Program-made: the position numbers and the translations under genes
Notes under the pieces: generated by a model
The model's database searches: none
The model's input: the letters and a program-made list of their open reading frames with translations, nothing else
Told to the model about the DNA's origin: nothing
In this document: in pieces, positions 1 to 8,403 of the stretch
Position numbering within the stretch: the stretch's first letter is position 1
Layout: each line of letters begins with the position of its first letter
Assembly: GCA_004299705.1 (NCBI GenBank)
Contig: SCQS01000032.1
Location: forward strand, 1-64,000
DNA from: Rhodanobacteraceae bacterium
Lineage (GTDB): Bacteria > Pseudomonadota > Gammaproteobacteria > Xanthomonadales > Rhodanobacteraceae
Length of the DNA: 64,000 bases
Direction: 5' to 3'

Positions 1-54
1 GGATGCCATGGCCTCGGCATACCGCTCAAAGCGCGTCTCCAGACTGCTGCGCAT
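1..54 (-). CDS. IS701-like transposase, N-terminus only (cut by window edge)
   Basis: Eighteen codons read leftward from an ATG at 52-54, starting MRSSLETRFERYAEAMAS, and run off the window. The opening 'SLE-RFERYAEAM' resembles the start of IS701-family DDE transposases as I remember them. A strong ribosome binding site (GGAGG, six bases before the ATG) supports the start. The neighbouring hydrolase loses its C-terminus exactly where this element would end, which fits an insertion sequence. Only 18 residues are visible, so the family call is tentative. Confidence 0.5.
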   Translation of the reverse strand, partial: MRSSLETRFERYAEAMAS

Positions 55-113
55 GGCCCACCTCCGCGCCGTCGCTCGAAGATGGTGCGATCATCTCACA
101 TTTTTAGTAACAC
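1..113 (-). mobile_element. Probable end of an insertion sequence (IS701-like)
   Basis: The stretch between the transposase start and the truncated hydrolase is taken as the terminal region of the insertion sequence. The junction is placed near 100-116 because the hydrolase reads as a normal family member up to its 'HLIFPGYFPTST' segment and then stops within five residues. The exact terminal inverted repeat and target duplication cannot be set because the other end lies outside the window. Confidence 0.45.
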
Positions 114-1319
114 AGTAGAAGTAGGAAAGTAGCCAGGAAAGATCAGGTGCCCCGCATTGGGGTAGTACGCGACACGATCCGGATACGGATGGTGGTGTGC
201 TTTCAGGACACTCATTCCAACAGATGCTTCGATCCCTGAGAACGCCAACTTGTCGTCTCCGCCGGCAATGAACAATATGGGACCGCGGACGCGCCATATC
301 GGAAGTATCGCCTTGTCGATCAAGGAGCGGTCGCGCGTCGTGACGAACTTCTGGTACACCTGATACGTGACGAATGGGACGGGCTTCCCGTCGTACACGA
401 AGGGCGAGGCATCGACCGACCTGTAGTCCGCCGGTGGAACCCCACGGTCGAGGCCATTCCCGACAGTGACCGGACCCAAGGCGGAAACGATCGCGTGAAT
501 TTGGTTGAAATGCGCCGCGGACAGCAATGCCAAGGTTCCACCCCACGATCCGCCCCAAGCGCCTATGGCATCCGGGTTCACGAATGGCAGTTTTTGCAGA
601 TACCCCAACGCTTCCTGCACCGGCTTGATTGGCACGCGAACCATGTCCTTCGGCAAGGGGCCGATGTGGTACCACGCCGTCGCGAGCGCCACGAATCCAT
701 GCGACGCCAGCCACCGCGCGACGAACGCCGCAGTCTCGATGCCACCTTCGGAACCGCCAAGAACGATGACGGCAGGGTGTTTGGCCCCGTCATGTTCAAA
801 CCCGGAGGGGTAGTAGAGATTCGCGTACAGCGTCCCCTCGCGAATCTTCCTGCGCGAAACCACAGGGCCAACCAACAAGCGCACCAGGGTGGTACTGCCA
901 ATTTCCTTGCCACCGACGGACGCCGTCAACCGGTACGTTTCCTTGGCATCAGGTTGCAGACCATTGGTTGGAAAGACTTGAAACGTTAGCGTCGGTTTGC
1001 CTTTGGGAGGCTGCATGGACCAGAACAGGCCCATTGGGTCAACGCAGTCGTAGGTTCCGGAGAACGGTGCGGTATCGCTCAGGTTCAACGTGCCGGCAGG
1101 ACTCGAAAAAAAATCGGCATGAGAACTCCAAACGTCACCGTCAACGTCTTTCGTAGTGAGGGTCAGCGTAACCTTCACATCGTGTTCGAGACCATGCATG
1201 GCAATTGAGACCGGTTCGTCGAAGAGTGCGGTTTGTGGATGCGCCTCGAGCGTTGCGGCACTCGCCACCGCGGTCACGAGCAACCCAAGCACCAAACACA
1301 TTGCCGTAATCGTCTTCAT
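96..1319 (-). CDS. Secreted acyl-CoA thioesterase / BAAT-type alpha/beta hydrolase, C-terminally truncated
   Basis: A 407-residue protein with a signal peptide (residues 1-21), an N-terminal immunoglobulin-like domain (about 25-150) and an alpha/beta-hydrolase domain (about 155-400) as in the bile acid-CoA:amino acid N-acyltransferase / acyl-CoA thioesterase family. The nucleophile is probably Ser258 in AWGGSWGG; a GGDD near 353 and AGHL near 388 fit the Asp and His of the triad. Family members usually continue some tens of residues after this His in a final helix. Here the reading frame ends with VLLKM encoded at the edge of the adjacent insertion sequence, so the gene is probably truncated. 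The catalytic residues are kept, so activity cannot be excluded. Substrate unknown. Confidence 0.75.
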   Translation of the reverse strand: MKTITAMCLVLGLLVTAVASAATLEAHPQTALFDEPVSIAMHGLEHDVKVTLTLTTKDVDGDVWSSHADFFSSPAGTLNLSDTAPFSGTYDCVDPMGLFWSMQPPKGKPTLTFQVFPTNGLQPDAKETYRLTASVGGKEIGSTTLVRLLVGPVVSRRKIREGTLYANLYYPSGFEHDGAKHPAVIVLGGSEGGIETAAFVARWLASHGFVALATAWYHIGPLPKDMVRVPIKPVQEALGYLQKLPFVNPDAIGAWGGSWGGTLALLSAAHFNQIHAIVSALGPVTVGNGLDRGVPPADYRSVDASPFVYDGKPVPFVTYQVYQKFVTTRDRSLIDKAILPIWRVRGPILFIAGGDDKLAFSGIEASVGMSVLKAHHHPYPDRVAYYPNAGHLIFPGYFPTSTVLLKM

Positions 1320-1638
1320 GGTTCGCCTCCAAAGCGCGCGCTATCTGGCTCACTCAACACCCGCAAGCACCGTCGGCCATGACAGCGGCGCACAGAACGA
1401 CGCCGGTGTTGGTCGCGGCGATGATCGCTGCACTCCACGCTCGGCGGGTCATGTGCCAAAAGTCGGGCTCGGAGTACCCGTACCAAGCAGGATTGCGCGA
1501 TCATCGACGCGCCGTACGTGCCATAAGTCGGAATGTCTTCCGGCACTCCGCCGTTCAATACCGCGGACGTTTAAATGACGGCTTCGCGTCGATCTCGCCC
1601 GTTCGACACCAGAGAGCCGCGCAACATTGGATGCCCGA
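1320..1638. other. Intergenic stretch with a decayed reading frame
   Basis: No intact gene is visible in these 319 bases. On the minus strand one frame gives NGGVPEDIPTYGTYGASMIA (about 1498-1557) and the next frame gives YGYSEPDFWHMTRRAW and then a hydrophobic run ending at a stop near 1376. Together they read like a small membrane protein broken by a frameshift, but this is weak and no family was recognised. Confidence 0.25.
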
Positions 1639-2055
1639 TCAGCTCTCCGACGAGCTTTTGCGTGGCCGGCCGCCGAGACGCCCATTCGCTCGGGCCGCGC
1701 GGGCCTTGGCCTTTGAACGCGCGCTGCCCCCCGTTGCACCGAGTTGCGCAGCCATCCACTGCTTGCCGCCGAAGGCGCCGGCCAGCAGACCCGGCACATA
1801 CAAATCGGCATCCAGGTTCGGCCAGTGCAGACCCAGCCCACTTGGCGTGATCTCGATTTTCGCCAAATCGGTCGGCGTGGCGTCCGCCAGGCCCTCTGCA
1901 AGTTTCGTGGGGAACGCAACTTCCACGCCCGAGTTGAGGCTGACGACTACGCGAGCCCGCCGACGATCGTAGCGCGCGGCCACGGCATGTCCATGCTCAC
2001 GCAAGGCTTGCATGCGCCGTTCTGCCTGGGTGAATTCATTTTCAGTAATTGCCAT
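1639..2055 (-). CDS. DUF2442 domain protein
   Basis: A 138-residue protein starting at the ATG at 2053-2055. The central part (about residues 25-85, 'VVSLNSGVEVAFPTKLAEGLADA..LAKIEITPSGLGLHWPNLDADLYVPGLL') is a DUF2442 domain; the C-terminus ends in an Ala/Arg/Lys-rich tail with GGRPRK. It overlaps the upstream DUF4160 gene by 14 bases in another frame, so the pair is translationally coupled. DUF4160/DUF2442 pairs are often listed as putative toxin-antitoxin-like modules; their biochemical role is not established, and which partner would be the antitoxin cannot be told from the sequence. Longer in-frame starts exist upstream but would overlap the first gene further. Confidence 0.85.
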   Translation of the reverse strand: MAITENEFTQAERRMQALREHGHAVAARYDRRRARVVVSLNSGVEVAFPTKLAEGLADATPTDLAKIEITPSGLGLHWPNLDADLYVPGLLAGAFGGKQWMAAQLGATGGSARSKAKARAARANGRLGGRPRKSSSES

Positions 2056-2290
2056 GGAGTTTGCTCCACTCGTTGCAAAGGATTGCCAACTTCCTCGCCA
2101 GATCGACCTGAATTCTGGCTGCCTCGGGTGACTTGAATCCGTAGCACTCACGCAGTTCGAGTGGCCCATCGGGGCAGTTCAGGAAGAACACTGCCTCGCC
2201 GTCCGGCCCGATCACGTGAACATGCGCGGGACGGTGATCGTTGGGATAGATGACGACCCGCAATTTGCCGATGCGCAGGATGGTTGGCAT
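2042..2290 (-). CDS. DUF4160 domain protein
   Basis: An 82-residue protein. The start 'MPTILRIGKLRVVIYPNDHRPAHVHVIGPDGEAVFF' is the typical DUF4160 signature (YPNDHxPAHVHV), and the protein is full length for the family. It is the first gene of a two-gene unit with the DUF2442 gene, whose ATG lies inside its last codons. A TATGAT-like hexamer lies a few bases upstream of the ATG on the minus strand beside a small GTATnATAC palindrome (about 2294-2302), a possible promoter/operator. Function unknown; a toxin-antitoxin-like role has been suggested for such pairs only by context. Confidence 0.85.
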   Translation of the reverse strand: MPTILRIGKLRVVIYPNDHRPAHVHVIGPDGEAVFFLNCPDGPLELRECYGFKSPEAARIQVDLARKLAILCNEWSKLHGNY

Positions 2291-2351
2291 GACGTATCAT
2301 ACAATATCCAAACCGCTTGGGTTTTACACAGAACCCATGAACCCTGCAGTA

Positions 2352-3599
2352 CTACCGATCATCCCGAGCGGGCCCGTGCATGGCCTCGTCCACGCATTCG
2401 ACCCAGTGCTTCACGGGCGTGCTGGTGCCGCCTTGCAGGTGGCAGATGCAGCCGATGTTGGCGGAAACGATGGCTTCCGGATGCGTCGCCTCGATCGCGG
2501 CGAGCTTGCGATCGCGCAGGGATCGGGACAATTCGGGCTGGGTGATCGAATAGGTACCGGCGGAGCCGCAGCACAAGTGCGGCTCGGCAAACGCCTGCAG
2601 GTCGAAGCCCAGTTCCTGCAGCAGGCGTTCGGTGGTGCCGCGCAAACCCTGCCAATGCTGCAGGGTGCAGGGCGCGTGGAAGGCGGTGCGTCCGGGTACG
2701 CGCCGCATCCGCGCGCGCAATTCATCCGCAAGCGGCGCCAGCAGCTCGGCGACGTCCTTGACGTACGGCATCAGTCGCGCGGCACGTTCCGCGTATTGCG
2801 GATCGTGGCGCAGGTGCTGCGCATAATCCTTGATGAAGGCGCCGCAGCCCGATGCGTTGACGACCACCGCCTCGGCCGCGCCCGATTCGAGCAGCGGCAG
2901 CCACGCGTCGACGTTCGCGCGCATCTGCCTGCGCGCGGCGTCCTGCACATCCAGATGGAAATTGATCGCGCCGCAGCAACCCGAACCGGCGACAACGCGC
3001 GTGCCGATGCCGACGGCATCCAGTACCCGTCGGGTCGCTGCGTCGATCGATGGCAACATCGCGGGCTGCACGCAGTTGGCCAGCAGCAATACCTGCCGCG
3101 TGTGACGTTCCGGATGCTGCGGTACCGCGCCAGCCGCGCGCGCGCGTGGGATCTTCGATTTCAGCGCAGCGGGAAGCACGGGCCGCACGAATCGGCCAAG
3201 CCGATACAGCGGCCCGAACCCACGCGAACCCATCAGACGACGCAGGCCCGCACGCAGCAGACGTTCGCGCAACGGACGCCGCACGCGCTGGTCCAGCACC
3301 CGGCGCCCCGCGTCCACCAGTTTTCCGTACTCGACGCCGGACGGACAGGTCGTTTCGCAATTCCTGCAGGTCAGGCAACGATCGAGATGCTGTTGCGTTG
3401 CGTGGCTGGGCTCCGCACCTTCGAACACCGCCTTCATCTGGTAGATGCGCCCGCGCGGACTGTCGAGTTCGTCGCCCAGGATCTGGAACGTCGGGCAGGT
3501 CGCGAGGCAAAAGCCGCAATGCGTGCAGCGCCCAATGATCGCTTCCACGTCCTTGCCGTAATCGGCATTGCGCGCCCAATCTGCAAGTTTGGTTTGCAC
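2352..3599 (-). CDS. glcF: Glycolate oxidase iron-sulfur subunit
   Basis: A 415-residue subunit that passes electrons from glycolate oxidation to the respiratory chain. Two CxxCxxCxxxCP clusters (CTHCGFCLATCP at 25-36, CLTCRNCETTCP near 77-88) bind 4Fe-4S centres; two cysteine-rich CCG repeats follow (SGCCGAINF, HLCCGSAG). The GTG at 3597-3599 is chosen because it gives MQTKLADW, matching the usual GlcF N-terminus, and lies 10 bases after the glcE stop. A longer in-frame ATG would overlap glcE by about 130 bases. Last gene of a glcD-glcE-glcF unit. Confidence 0.93.
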   Translation of the reverse strand: MQTKLADWARNADYGKDVEAIIGRCTHCGFCLATCPTFQILGDELDSPRGRIYQMKAVFEGAEPSHATQQHLDRCLTCRNCETTCPSGVEYGKLVDAGRRVLDQRVRRPLRERLLRAGLRRLMGSRGFGPLYRLGRFVRPVLPAALKSKIPRARAAGAVPQHPERHTRQVLLLANCVQPAMLPSIDAATRRVLDAVGIGTRVVAGSGCCGAINFHLDVQDAARRQMRANVDAWLPLLESGAAEAVVVNASGCGAFIKDYAQHLRHDPQYAERAARLMPYVKDVAELLAPLADELRARMRRVPGRTAFHAPCTLQHWQGLRGTTERLLQELGFDLQAFAEPHLCCGSAGTYSITQPELSRSLRDRKLAAIEATHPEAIVSANIGCICHLQGGTSTPVKHWVECVDEAMHGPARDDR

Positions 3600-3609
3600 G
3601 CTGCGGGCC

Positions 3610-4698
3610 TCAGAAGTCCGGGTAGAGTCGATGCGGACTGAACACGCCGTCCGGGTCCAGTTGCTGCTTGAGCCGCTGCTGGACGCGTATGACTGCGGGC
3701 GCGGGCGGATGGAAAACCGGCGATGCGTCGCTTGTGCCGTCATGGCGATACCGGCTTGCCCAGCCGCCTAGTTTGCGAACCTTGGCGCGTAACGCGTCGG
3801 GAGCGTGCATGCCGGTCAACCAGCGCAGGCAACCTTGCCATTCGTGCAGTTCGCGCCCGATGCCGAGCGACGGCGCACCCGGCGGCAGTGTCACCCGCCA
3901 CAGCGGACGCTGGTTGAAGAAATCATGGGTCTGGTCGCGCAGGCCGAGCCAGAACGCGCAAGCTGTTGCCGCATCCAACACTCCCCCGCCGAGCTTTTCC
4001 ACGCCTTCCCGTACCGCGGATGCATTGCCGGACAGGCGCACGCTGAGTTGCCCGCCCGACCCATCCGGCAACCACGCCGTCGCCGAAACCGGAATCGGCT
4101 GGCTGCGCCATTGCACGCACCGACGCAACGCCTCGGCTTCGTCCAGCGCCAGCACCAAGGTGACTTCACTGCGCGGTTTCGGCATCACCTTGAGGGAAAC
4201 TTCCAGCACCGGACCCAGCACGCCCAGCGACCCGACCAGCAGGCGCGACAGGTCGTAGCCCGCCACGTTCTTCATGACTTCGCCACCAAAATGCATCACC
4301 TCGCCGTCGCCACGCATCAGGCGCGTGCCCAGAACATAATCGGACACCGGCCCCGCGGCCAAGCGGCGCGGACCAGCAAGCCCGGTTGCGATGCAGCCGC
4401 CCAGCGTGTCGCCCGCGCCGAAGCGTGGCGGCTCGAACGCCAGCATCTGGCCCTCGCGATCCAGCAACGCCTCGATCTCGGCCAACGGTGTGCCCGCGCG
4501 CGCAGTCAACACCAGCTCGGATGGCTCGTACGCCACCACGCCGCGATACGCGGACAGGTCGAGCCACTCGAAGGAGTCATCTTCGGGCAACGGCTCGCCG
4601 TAGAACAGGCGTGTGCCGCCGCCGCGTATCACGAGCTTGCGCCCGGCGGCCCGCGCGCCCGCGACTTGTTCGCCGAACCGGGAAAGTACCGGCTCCAC
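3610..4698 (-). CDS. glcE: Glycolate oxidase FAD-binding subunit
   Basis: A 362-residue FAD-binding type 4 (PCMH-fold) subunit. The N-terminal 'RKLVIRGGGTRLFYG' and later 'GGCIATGLAGPRR' are the FAD-binding segments; 'EVMKNVAGYDLSRLLVGSLG' is a strongly conserved GlcE signature. It ends just before glcF and is separated from glcD by about 190 bases that hold a repeat element. It works with GlcD and GlcF in the membrane-associated glycolate dehydrogenase complex. Confidence 0.93.
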   Translation of the reverse strand: MEPVLSRFGEQVAGARAAGRKLVIRGGGTRLFYGEPLPEDDSFEWLDLSAYRGVVAYEPSELVLTARAGTPLAEIEALLDREGQMLAFEPPRFGAGDTLGGCIATGLAGPRRLAAGPVSDYVLGTRLMRGDGEVMHFGGEVMKNVAGYDLSRLLVGSLGVLGPVLEVSLKVMPKPRSEVTLVLALDEAEALRRCVQWRSQPIPVSATAWLPDGSGGQLSVRLSGNASAVREGVEKLGGGVLDAATACAFWLGLRDQTHDFFNQRPLWRVTLPPGAPSLGIGRELHEWQGCLRWLTGMHAPDALRAKVRKLGGWASRYRHDGTSDASPVFHPPAPAVIRVQQRLKQQLDPDGVFSPHRLYPDF

Positions 4699-4723
4699 TA
4701 GTGCGGTGTCCCATAAATGATCC

Positions 4724-4861
4724 CGTCATTCCGTGGCCGCGCGTAGCGCGGAACCACGGAGCTCTTGGCCATGGATGGCATCTTGTTTCGCACCAGCGCG
4801 CTCCGGCAAAAGAGATTCCGGGTTCTGGCTGCGATGAACCGCAGCCTGCCCCGGAATGACG
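4724..4861. repeat. GTCATTCC-bounded dispersed repeat, copy 1
   Basis: The element starts with CGTCATTCCG and ends with CCCCGGAATGACG, so the ends are inverted repeats. Inside are small palindromes, including GCCATGGATGGC and a GGAACC/GGTTC pair. It fills most of the gap between glcD and glcE. Related copies are at 30449-30639 and 47115-47230, and a half copy at about 27784-27880. A segment reading CACGGAGCTCT-GGCCATGGATGGC is shared with the 27.8 kb copy. Confidence 0.75.
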
Positions 4862-4888
4862 ACATAAAAAATCTTCCTGGATACCGCA

Positions 4889-6403
4889 TCAGAACCTCGG
4901 AATGTCCGGAAACGGCAACTCGCCGCGGTGCACGTGCTGCTTGCCGTACTCGGCGCAGCGCGCCAGGGTCGGGATCACCTTCAGCGGGTTGAGCAAGCCT
5001 TGCGGATCGAACGCGCGCTTCACCGCCGCGAACGCATCGAGCTCTGCGCGCGTGAACTGGACGCACATCTCGTTGATCTTCTCAATGCCCACGCCGTGTT
5101 CGCCCGTAATCGTGCCGCCCACTTCGACGCAGAGTTCCAGGATCGCAGCACCGAACGCCTGCGCGCGCTCCACCTCGCCGGGCTGGTTCGCATCGAACAG
5201 GATCAGCGGATGCAGGTTGCCGTCGCCCGCGTGGAAAACGTTGGAACAGGCCAGACCGTATGTCGCTTCCATCTCCTCGAACGCACCCAACACGCGCGCG
5301 AGATGGCGGCGCGGGATGGTGCCGTCCATGCAGTAGTAATCCGGCGAGATGCGCCCCGCCGCCGCGAACGCGGCCTTGCGCCCGGCCCAGAAGCGCAAGC
5401 GTTCCGCTTCCGAAGCCGACACCTGCACGCGGGTGGCGCCGGCTGTCGCCATCAATGCTTCGACCCGGCCGATTTCCTCGCACACTTCTTCCGTCGTGCC
5501 GTCGGATTCGCACAACAGGATCGCCGCGGCGTCGAGGTCATAACCGGCCTGCACGAACGGCTCGACCAGTTTCACCGCGCGCTGGTCCATGAGTTCCAGC
5601 CCCGCGGGAATCACGCCCGCGGCGATGATGCGGGTGACGGCTTCGCCCGCCCGCTCCACGCTGGCAAAGCTGGCCATGACCACGCGTGCAAGTTCGGGAC
5701 GCGGCAACAACTTGACCGTCACTTCGGTGACCATGCCCAGCATCCCCTCCGAGCCCACACAAAGCTGCAGAAGGTTCAGTCCGGGCGCATCCGGCGCTTC
5801 GCCGCCCAGTTCGACGACCTCGCCTGCGCCGGTGACGACACGCAAGCCCAGCACGTTGTGGACGGTCAGCCCGTACTTGAGGCAATGCACGCCGCCCGCG
5901 TTCTCGGCCACGTTGCCGCCGATGGAACACGCGATCTGGCTGGAAGGATCGGGCGCGTAATACAGGCCGTGCGGCGCGGCGGCCTCGGAGATCGCAAGGT
6001 TGCGCACGCCGGGCTGCACCACGGCGATCGCCCGTTCCGGATCGAGCTTCAGGATCCGGTTGAACTTCGCCACGCCGATCACCACGCCCTGCGGATGCGG
6101 CGTCGCGCCACCCGACAGCGAGGTGCCCGCCCCGCGCGGCACGACCGGCACGTGATGTGCCCGACAGGCATTCAGCACGGCGATCAGTTGCGTTTCGTCC
6201 TCGGGCAACACCACCACCGGCGGCTGCTCACGATACATGGTCAAGCCGTCGCACTCGTAGGCGCGGGTCTGCTCCGCGCGCGCGAGGATGCAAGCGGACG
6301 GCAGGGCACGGCCGATGGCGGCCAGGAACCCCGCAAAATCGGGCGTTACCGGCGCCTTTGCTGCTTGTGCCGTGGCGGCTTCCAAAGCGACCCCCGACTT
6401 CAA
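4889..6403 (-). CDS. glcD: Glycolate oxidase catalytic subunit GlcD
   Basis: A 504-residue FAD-linked oxidase (FAD_binding_4 then FAD-oxidase C domain), full length compared with the roughly 500-residue E. coli protein. 'VVPRGAGTSLSGGATP' and 'CSIGGNVAENAGGVHCLKYG' are the flavin-binding loops; 'NVFHAGDGNLHP' and 'TGEHGVG' are C-terminal family motifs. The assigned start is a TTG overlapping the aminotransferase stop codon (TTGA); the next candidate, another TTG six codons in, would also work. Oxidises glycolate to glyoxylate, the substrate of the aminotransferase just upstream. Confidence 0.92.
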   Translation of the reverse strand: MKSGVALEAATAQAAKAPVTPDFAGFLAAIGRALPSACILARAEQTRAYECDGLTMYREQPPVVVLPEDETQLIAVLNACRAHHVPVVPRGAGTSLSGGATPHPQGVVIGVAKFNRILKLDPERAIAVVQPGVRNLAISEAAAPHGLYYAPDPSSQIACSIGGNVAENAGGVHCLKYGLTVHNVLGLRVVTGAGEVVELGGEAPDAPGLNLLQLCVGSEGMLGMVTEVTVKLLPRPELARVVMASFASVERAGEAVTRIIAAGVIPAGLELMDQRAVKLVEPFVQAGYDLDAAAILLCESDGTTEEVCEEIGRVEALMATAGATRVQVSASEAERLRFWAGRKAAFAAAGRISPDYYCMDGTIPRRHLARVLGAFEEMEATYGLACSNVFHAGDGNLHPLILFDANQPGEVERAQAFGAAILELCVEVGGTITGEHGVGIEKINEMCVQFTRAELDAFAAVKRAFDPQGLLNPLKVIPTLARCAEYGKQHVHRGELPFPDIPRF

Positions 6404-7527
6404 CGCAACTTGTCGAGCACCCGCGCCAGCGCAGCGACGGTGTGGTCGACGTTGTGCAGCTTGTCCAGCCCGAACAGGCCGATGCGGAAGGTCTTGAAAC
6501 CTTCCGGTTCGTCGCAGGCCAGCGGCACGCCGGCCGCGATCTGCAAACCGGCATCGGCAAACTTGCGGCCCGAGCGGATGTCGTCATCCGTGGTGTAACT
6601 GACCACCACGCTGGGCGCCTCGAATCCGGTCGCGGCAACGCTCCTGAAACCGTGCTCGCGCAACAAGCCGCGCACCGCGTCACCCAACCGCTGTTGTTCA
6701 TCGCGGACACGCTCGAAACCATAGGCTTCGGTTTCCGCCATCACGTCGCGCAGCACGCGCAGGGAGTCGGTCGGCATGGTCGTGTAGTAAGCATGGCCGC
6801 CCTGCTCGTAGGCTTCCATCACGCCCAGCCACTTGCGCAGATCGCAGGCGAAGCTGGTGCTCCGGGTGGATTCGATCCGCTTGCGCGCATCCTCGCCCAG
6901 CATCACCAAGCCGCAACAGGCCGGCCCGCTCCAACCCTTCTGCGGAGCCGAGATCAGCACGTCGGCATGTACGTCGCGCATGCTTACCCAGAGCGCGCCC
7001 GAGGCAATGCAATCCAGCACGAACAAGCCGCCGACCGCGTGCACCGCGTCGGCCACCTGCCGGATGTAATCCTCGGGCAGCTTGATGCCGGCGGCGGTTT
7101 CGACGTGCGCCGCGAACACCACCTCGGGTCGATATTCGCGAATCACCGCGACGACTTCCTCGACGGGCGGCGGCGCGAACGGTGATTGGGCACCGGATTG
7201 CGTGGCGCGTGCCTTCAGCACCCGCGCTTCCGATGGAATGTCCCCAACCTCGAATATCTGCGTCCAGCGATAACTGAACCAGCCGTCACGGATCACGAGG
7301 CAACGCTTGCCGGTGGCAAATTGCCGCGCCACGGCCTCCATCGCGAAGGTGCCACTGCCCGGCACCACGATCGCGGAGTGCGCGGCATAAACGCTTTTCA
7401 GCGTGCGCGAAATGTCGCGCATCACGCCCTGGAACCGCCTGGACATGTGGTTCAAGGCGCGGTCGGTAAACACCACCGAATATTCCAGCAAGCCTTCGGG
7501 GTCAACGTCGCGCAACAATCCCGCCAT
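6400..7527 (-). CDS. Class V aminotransferase (alanine/serine-glyoxylate aminotransferase type)
   Basis: A 375-residue PLP enzyme of the AGXT/serine-glyoxylate aminotransferase group. The PLP lysine is in 'ISAPQKGWSGP', preceded by 'LFVLDCIASGALWVSM' with the cofactor-binding Asp; 'VVPGSGTFAMEAVARQF' is the phosphate-binding segment. Its stop overlaps the glcD start, so it is probably co-transcribed with glycolate oxidase. The joint inference is removal of glyoxylate to glycine with an amino donor such as alanine or serine; donor preference cannot be read from sequence. Confidence 0.88.
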   Translation of the reverse strand: MAGLLRDVDPEGLLEYSVVFTDRALNHMSRRFQGVMRDISRTLKSVYAAHSAIVVPGSGTFAMEAVARQFATGKRCLVIRDGWFSYRWTQIFEVGDIPSEARVLKARATQSGAQSPFAPPPVEEVVAVIREYRPEVVFAAHVETAAGIKLPEDYIRQVADAVHAVGGLFVLDCIASGALWVSMRDVHADVLISAPQKGWSGPACCGLVMLGEDARKRIESTRSTSFACDLRKWLGVMEAYEQGGHAYYTTMPTDSLRVLRDVMAETEAYGFERVRDEQQRLGDAVRGLLREHGFRSVAATGFEAPSVVVSYTTDDDIRSGRKFADAGLQIAAGVPLACDEPEGFKTFRIGLFGLDKLHNVDHTVAALARVLDKLR

Positions 7528-7582
7528 GGGTTTCTCCTGCAGTGCGATCTCTGTCGATTGTAGACCGCGCGCATTCAGGCAA

Positions 7583-7697
7583 CCTCCCCCTTCGCGTGCG
7601 AAGGGGGAATGAGGGGGATGGCTTTTCAGTCGCTCCCCGACGACATCCCCCCGACGCTTCGCGTCGACCCCCTTCCGTTGTAGAAGGGAGTGAAAGC
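7583..7697 (-). repeat. Two-module hairpin element (family X/Y), copy A
   Basis: Read on the minus strand the copy begins about five bases after the hda stop. Module X is a CCCCCTTC/GAAGGGGG-type hairpin (stem imperfect here: CTCCCTTC against GAAGGGGG), then a CGACGC-GCGTCG hairpin and GGGGGGATG. Module Y starts with GCCATCCCCC, which can pair back to GGGGGATG, and ends with a CCCCCTTCG/CGAAGGGGG hairpin. It lies between hda and the aminotransferase, in the sense direction of both. Other copies: 16519, 16648, 24108, 28013, 51380, 55481. Confidence 0.85.
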
Positions 7698-7701
7698 TGC
7701 T

Positions 7702-8403
7702 TCACACGTTCGATCCTTGCAGCAACTCGCGCAGGAACGGAATCGTGACGCGTCGTTGCGCGGCGAGTGACGCACGATCGACCTTCTGCAGCATCGCGAC
7801 CAGCGAGGCCGGGTCACGCGGCTGGCGCGCGAACCACCAATCGAGCACCTCGTCGTCGAGGCTCAGCCCCAGCCGGCCCGCGAGCAGGCGCAGCATCGCG
7901 CGACGCCCCGCATCGTCGAGCGGACGCAGTGCGTACTGCGTGCACATCGCCAGCCTTGAGACCAGATCCGGCAAGCTGATGCCGAGTTCGGCGGGCGACG
8001 CGACGGCGGCGAACAGCACTCGCGCGTGCGCGCTTCGCGCCCGGTTGTAGAGATCGAACAGCGCGCGTTCGGCGTCGCGGTCGCCGGCGATTGCCTGCAC
8101 ATCGTCGATCGCCAGCAGGCCGACCGCATCGATGCCGGCAATCGCTGCGGCTCGCGGCGCGGGAATGGAGGCCAACGACACGTAGCGCGCAGGCAGGCCG
8201 GCTTCGAGTGCGGCGCGACAGGCGCCGATCAGCAAATGGCTCTTGCCGGTGCCGGACGCGCCGTGCAGATACAACCACGCATTGCCCGCGCCGCCCACGG
8301 CATCGGACACGCCTTGCAGCGCGGCCACATTGCCGCCGGGCCAGAACGCGTCGAGGCGCTGGTGCGGCGGCCAGCGCAGGTCGAGCGGAATCTGCCGGAT
8401 CAT
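7702..8403 (-). CDS. hda: DnaA regulatory inactivator Hda
   Basis: A 233-residue DnaA-like AAA+ ATPase without a DNA-binding domain. The N-terminal QIPLDL (residues 4-9) is the beta-clamp-binding motif by which Hda is loaded on the sliding clamp; a P-loop GASGTGKS is at 48-55 and a Walker B 'LLAIDDVQ' near 98. In E. coli Hda stimulates ATP hydrolysis by DnaA after initiation. The start overlaps the stop of the upstream permease gene by four bases (ATGA). Confidence 0.9.
   Translation of the reverse strand: MIRQIPLDLRWPPHQRLDAFWPGGNVAALQGVSDAVGGAGNAWLYLHGASGTGKSHLLIGACRAALEAGLPARYVSLASIPAPRAAAIAGIDAVGLLAIDDVQAIAGDRDAERALFDLYNRARSAHARVLFAAVASPAELGISLPDLVSRLAMCTQYALRPLDDAGRRAMLRLLAGRLGLSLDDEVLDWWFARQPRDPASLVAMLQKVDRASLAAQRRVTIPFLRELLQGSNV

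Noticed and set aside
1316-1558. Intact small gene upstream of the hydrolase
   Set aside because: The plausible residues are split over two frames with stops; listed only as a possible remnant.
1449-1919. 156-codon minus-strand frame across the DUF2442 gene
   Set aside because: Out of frame with the DUF2442 domain, Arg-rich, no motif.
2250-3641. Long open frame on the plus strand across glcF
   Set aside because: Arg/Gln/His-rich composition typical of the antisense frame of a high-GC gene; glcF on the other strand has clear iron-sulfur motifs.
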